Positions 6,111 through 7,629 of a stretch of 7,629 nucleotides of DNA are shown here, one piece after another. Both the position numbers and the translations under genes were made by a program. The DNA comes from Alphaproteobacteria bacterium (GTDB taxonomy: Bacteria > Pseudomonadota > Alphaproteobacteria > Rickettsiales > VGDC01). Under the pieces are notes generated by a model. It worked only from the letters and a program-made list of their open reading frames with translations. It ran no database searches and was not told where the DNA came from. The DNA is taken from positions 1 to 7,629 of the forward strand of contig VGDC01000085.1 in the NCBI GenBank assembly GCA_016869895.1, written 5' to 3'. Every line of letters starts with the position of its first letter. Within the stretch, counting starts at the first letter, position 1.

Positions 6111-7034
6111 ATGTTCACCACCCCTCCCAAGAAAGTCCGTATCGTCGAGGTCGGCCCGCGCGATGGCTTACAGAACGAGAAGAAACCCATTGATACGGCG
6201 GATAAATTCGAGTTCATCCGGCTGCTGGCGGAAGCGGGGCACACGGATATCGAGCTGACCAGCTTCGTGCGCCCGGATGCGATTCCGCAGCTTTCCGATG
6301 CGGTGGAGCTGGTGACATTGGTGAATGCCCATAAATTCCCGCGAAAAATCAACTTCTCCGCGCTGGTGCCGAACCAGAAGGGGCTGGAGAAGGCGGCGGA
6401 ACTGGGCGTGAAGGAAATCGCACTGTTCCTCGCCACGTCGGATAGCTTCTCGAAGCGCAACATCAACGCGACGGTGGATGAATCCTTCGAGCGGGTGAAG
6501 CCTGTGGCGAAAGCCGCGCTGGATGCGGGTATCCGCGTGCGCGGGTATCTCTCGACGGTCTATGGCTGCCCCTATGAGGGCGATGTGCCGCTGGAGCGGG
6601 TGGTTTCCACGGCGAAGCGATTGCAGGATTTGGGCGTTTATGAGATTTCGCTGGGCGATACCACGGGTGTAGGCACGCCGCGCCAAGTGCAGGAGATTCT
6701 CGATGTACTGCTGCTGACCATGCCCGCAGACCAGCTGGCGGCGCATTTCCATGACACACGCGGCATGGCGGCGGCGAACGCGCTGGCCGCGCTGGACATG
6801 GGCATCACGTCCTTCGATTCATCGGCAGGTGGTCTCGGCGGTTGCCCTTACGCAAAGGGCGCGAGCGGCAATGTGGCCACGGAAGACCTTGTATATATGT
6901 TCGAATCCATGGGCATCCACACCGGAATCGATATGGTCAAGCTGATGGAGGCTTCGCGCTTCATGCTGAGCAAACTGGGCGTGGAAAGCGCATCCAAAGT
7001 GCATCGGGTGCTGGCTTTAGACGCTGATAAATAA
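6111..7034 (+). CDS. liuE: Hydroxymethylglutaryl-CoA lyase
   Basis: Cleaves (S)-3-hydroxy-3-methylglutaryl-CoA to acetoacetate and acetyl-CoA, the last step of leucine breakdown. It is a TIM-barrel, divalent-metal enzyme of the DRE-TIM/HMGL-like family. From ATG 6111 the product has 307 residues, the usual bacterial length. Key residues by alignment to the human enzyme are R17 and D18 in VGPRDGLQNEK, E48 in IELTSFV, D183 in SLGDTTGVGTP, H212 and H214 in AHFHDTRG, and the active-site Cys245 in GGLGGCPYAKGASGN, the family signature. R54 in SFVRP is usually Ser, a small oddity. The frame is open from 6027, but 6027 lies upstream of the terminator hairpin, so that start is wrong. ATG 6078 would add 11 residues. 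GGAGG at 6083-6087 lies inside that extension and is too far from 6111 to serve it well, so the exact start is uncertain. It ends with a TAATG overlap with the next gene. Confidence 0.95.
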   Translation: MFTTPPKKVRIVEVGPRDGLQNEKKPIDTADKFEFIRLLAEAGHTDIELTSFVRPDAIPQLSDAVELVTLVNAHKFPRKINFSALVPNQKGLEKAAELGVKEIALFLATSDSFSKRNINATVDESFERVKPVAKAALDAGIRVRGYLSTVYGCPYEGDVPLERVVSTAKRLQDLGVYEISLGDTTGVGTPRQVQEILDVLLLTMPADQLAAHFHDTRGMAAANALAALDMGITSFDSSAGGLGGCPYAKGASGNVATEDLVYMFESMGIHTGIDMVKLMEASRFMLSKLGVESASKVHRVLALDADK

Positions 7035-7420
7035 TGGAATATATCTACATTTTCCTCTCATTCGGCGTTTATGCGCTATTGGCTGCCTTGCCATTATTCA
7101 TCGTGCTGAGAATCATGAATTTTTGCGTGAGGGGCAAAACCCTGTCCCGACCTGAACTTATCGCTGTGGCTGCGGGAATGCTCTCGCTTCCACTGGTTCT
7201 TTTCACCATCTTGGTGGCTGTTTTTGCCGTGTTTTCCATTGATGGACAAGTCTGCTGGCAAGAATGTTTTGATGTGGAGAAAGGTGCAGAATTTACAAGC
7301 AATTTCCTCTTTCTAGTGCTGGTGATGTGGCCATTCATCCTTTTTTACTTATTGGGTGCTGCGGTATGCGGATTCCGCTTTTGTCGAAAGTTTTTGAAGG
7401 TGCATTCCCAAAATGACTGA
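7034..7420 (+). CDS. Hypothetical three-helix inner membrane protein
   Basis: Not recognised. The 128-residue product has three strongly hydrophobic segments at about residues 4-28, 42-68 and 91-114. The first connecting loop is basic (Arg and Lys around residues 26-39). The second is acidic (residues 69-88, with Asp and Glu), and the C-terminal tail is basic. By the positive-inside rule this gives an N terminus outside and a C terminus inside. The acidic loop contains C74 and C78, which could form a disulfide in the periplasm. The ATG shares one base with the lyase stop (TAATG), suggesting translational coupling. GC is lower than in the lyase gene (about 47% on line 7081-7140). No link to leucine metabolism is visible beyond position. 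Confidence 0.75.
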   Translation: MEYIYIFLSFGVYALLAALPLFIVLRIMNFCVRGKTLSRPELIAVAAGMLSLPLVLFTILVAVFAVFSIDGQVCWQECFDVEKGAEFTSNFLFLVLVMWPFILFYLLGAAVCGFRFCRKFLKVHSQND

Positions 7421-7629
7421 AATCCGCCAAGGCCGACCCGAAGACGCAGAAGCCATCGCACGCATACAGCTTGCGGGATGGCGGTGGGCGTATGGCCATA
7501 TCCTTCCCGAAAGTTTCTTCGCGCCGTTCAACGTGCCCGCACAGACGCAGCTGTGGCATGAGCGCATCTCGAACGGAGAATACACTGAAGAGAAGCGATT
7601 GTTCGTGGCGGAAGATCGGAAGAGCACAC
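7413..7629 (+). CDS. GNAT-family N-acetyltransferase, N-terminal part (3' end lost)
   Basis: The frame opens at ATG 7413, overlapping the previous stop by 8 bases, with GAAGG at 7396-7400 upstream. The 66 residues clearly readable before the adapter-like end begin MTEIRQGRPEDAEAIARIQ and continue with AGWRWAYGHILP. This is the usual first strand and helix of GNAT acetyltransferases (IR-x-x-x-x-D-A-x-x-I-A), followed by the W-x-x-A-Y stretch common in bacterial members. The acetyl-CoA-binding motif (Q/R-x-x-G-x-G/A) would lie downstream and is not visible. The family is therefore called from the N terminus alone, and the substrate is unknown. The last bases, 7613-7629, equal the Illumina TruSeq adapter, so the final four or five codons should not be trusted. 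Confidence 0.78.
   Translation, partial: MTEIRQGRPEDAEAIARIQLAGWRWAYGHILPESFFAPFNVPAQTQLWHERISNGEYTEEKRLFVAEDRKST
7613..7629. other. Illumina TruSeq adapter remnant at the contig end
   Basis: The last 17 bases, AGATCGGAAGAGCACAC, are identical to the start of the standard TruSeq read-1 adapter and run exactly to the end of the window. A chance 17-base match ending at the contig edge is very unlikely. I infer untrimmed adapter sequence rather than genome. Confidence 0.92.

Overview
This window carries most of a leucine (branched-chain acyl-CoA) degradation locus from what looks like a Gram-negative proteobacterium. The biotin-dependent 3-methylcrotonyl-CoA carboxylase (MCC) set, the tightly packed co-directional genes and the moderately high GC (about 55-60% in the core genes) fit an alphaproteobacterium, but that placement is a guess. 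All genes lie on the plus strand.

Layout. Positions 1-735 hold the C-terminal part of an acyl-CoA dehydrogenase, cut by the window edge. Positions 732-1220 hold an AT-rich small membrane protein gene wedged into the pathway. Then come the MCC beta subunit (1224-2837), a methylglutaconyl-CoA hydratase of the enoyl-CoA hydratase family (2842-3618), and the MCC alpha subunit. The alpha subunit is split into two genes: biotin carboxylase (3615-5105) and a biotin-carrier piece (5105-5602). A 90-base gap precedes a secreted EF-hand protein (5693-6016), which is followed by a clear intrinsic terminator. After the terminator is hydroxymethylglutaryl-CoA lyase (6111-7034), coupled to a three-helix membrane protein of unknown function (7034-7420). 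The start of a GNAT acetyltransferase (7413 onward) runs off the end.

How the genes work together. The dehydrogenase would oxidise a short acyl-CoA, presumably isovaleryl-CoA, to 3-methylcrotonyl-CoA. MCC carboxylates this to 3-methylglutaconyl-CoA, the hydratase makes 3-hydroxy-3-methylglutaryl-CoA, and the lyase cleaves that to acetoacetate and acetyl-CoA. Gene junctions are mostly overlapping start/stop codons (GTGA, ATGA, TGATG, TAATG), which suggests translational coupling.

Most notable points. MCC alpha is broken at its domain linker, with a good ribosome binding site ahead of the second piece. The dehydrogenase has its catalytic Glu in the butyryl-CoA-dehydrogenase position rather than the isovaleryl-CoA-dehydrogenase position. 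An AT-rich membrane-protein gene interrupts the pathway genes. The last 17 bases match the Illumina TruSeq adapter exactly and are probably not genomic. I see no evidence of a defence system, mobile element, CRISPR array or RNA gene.
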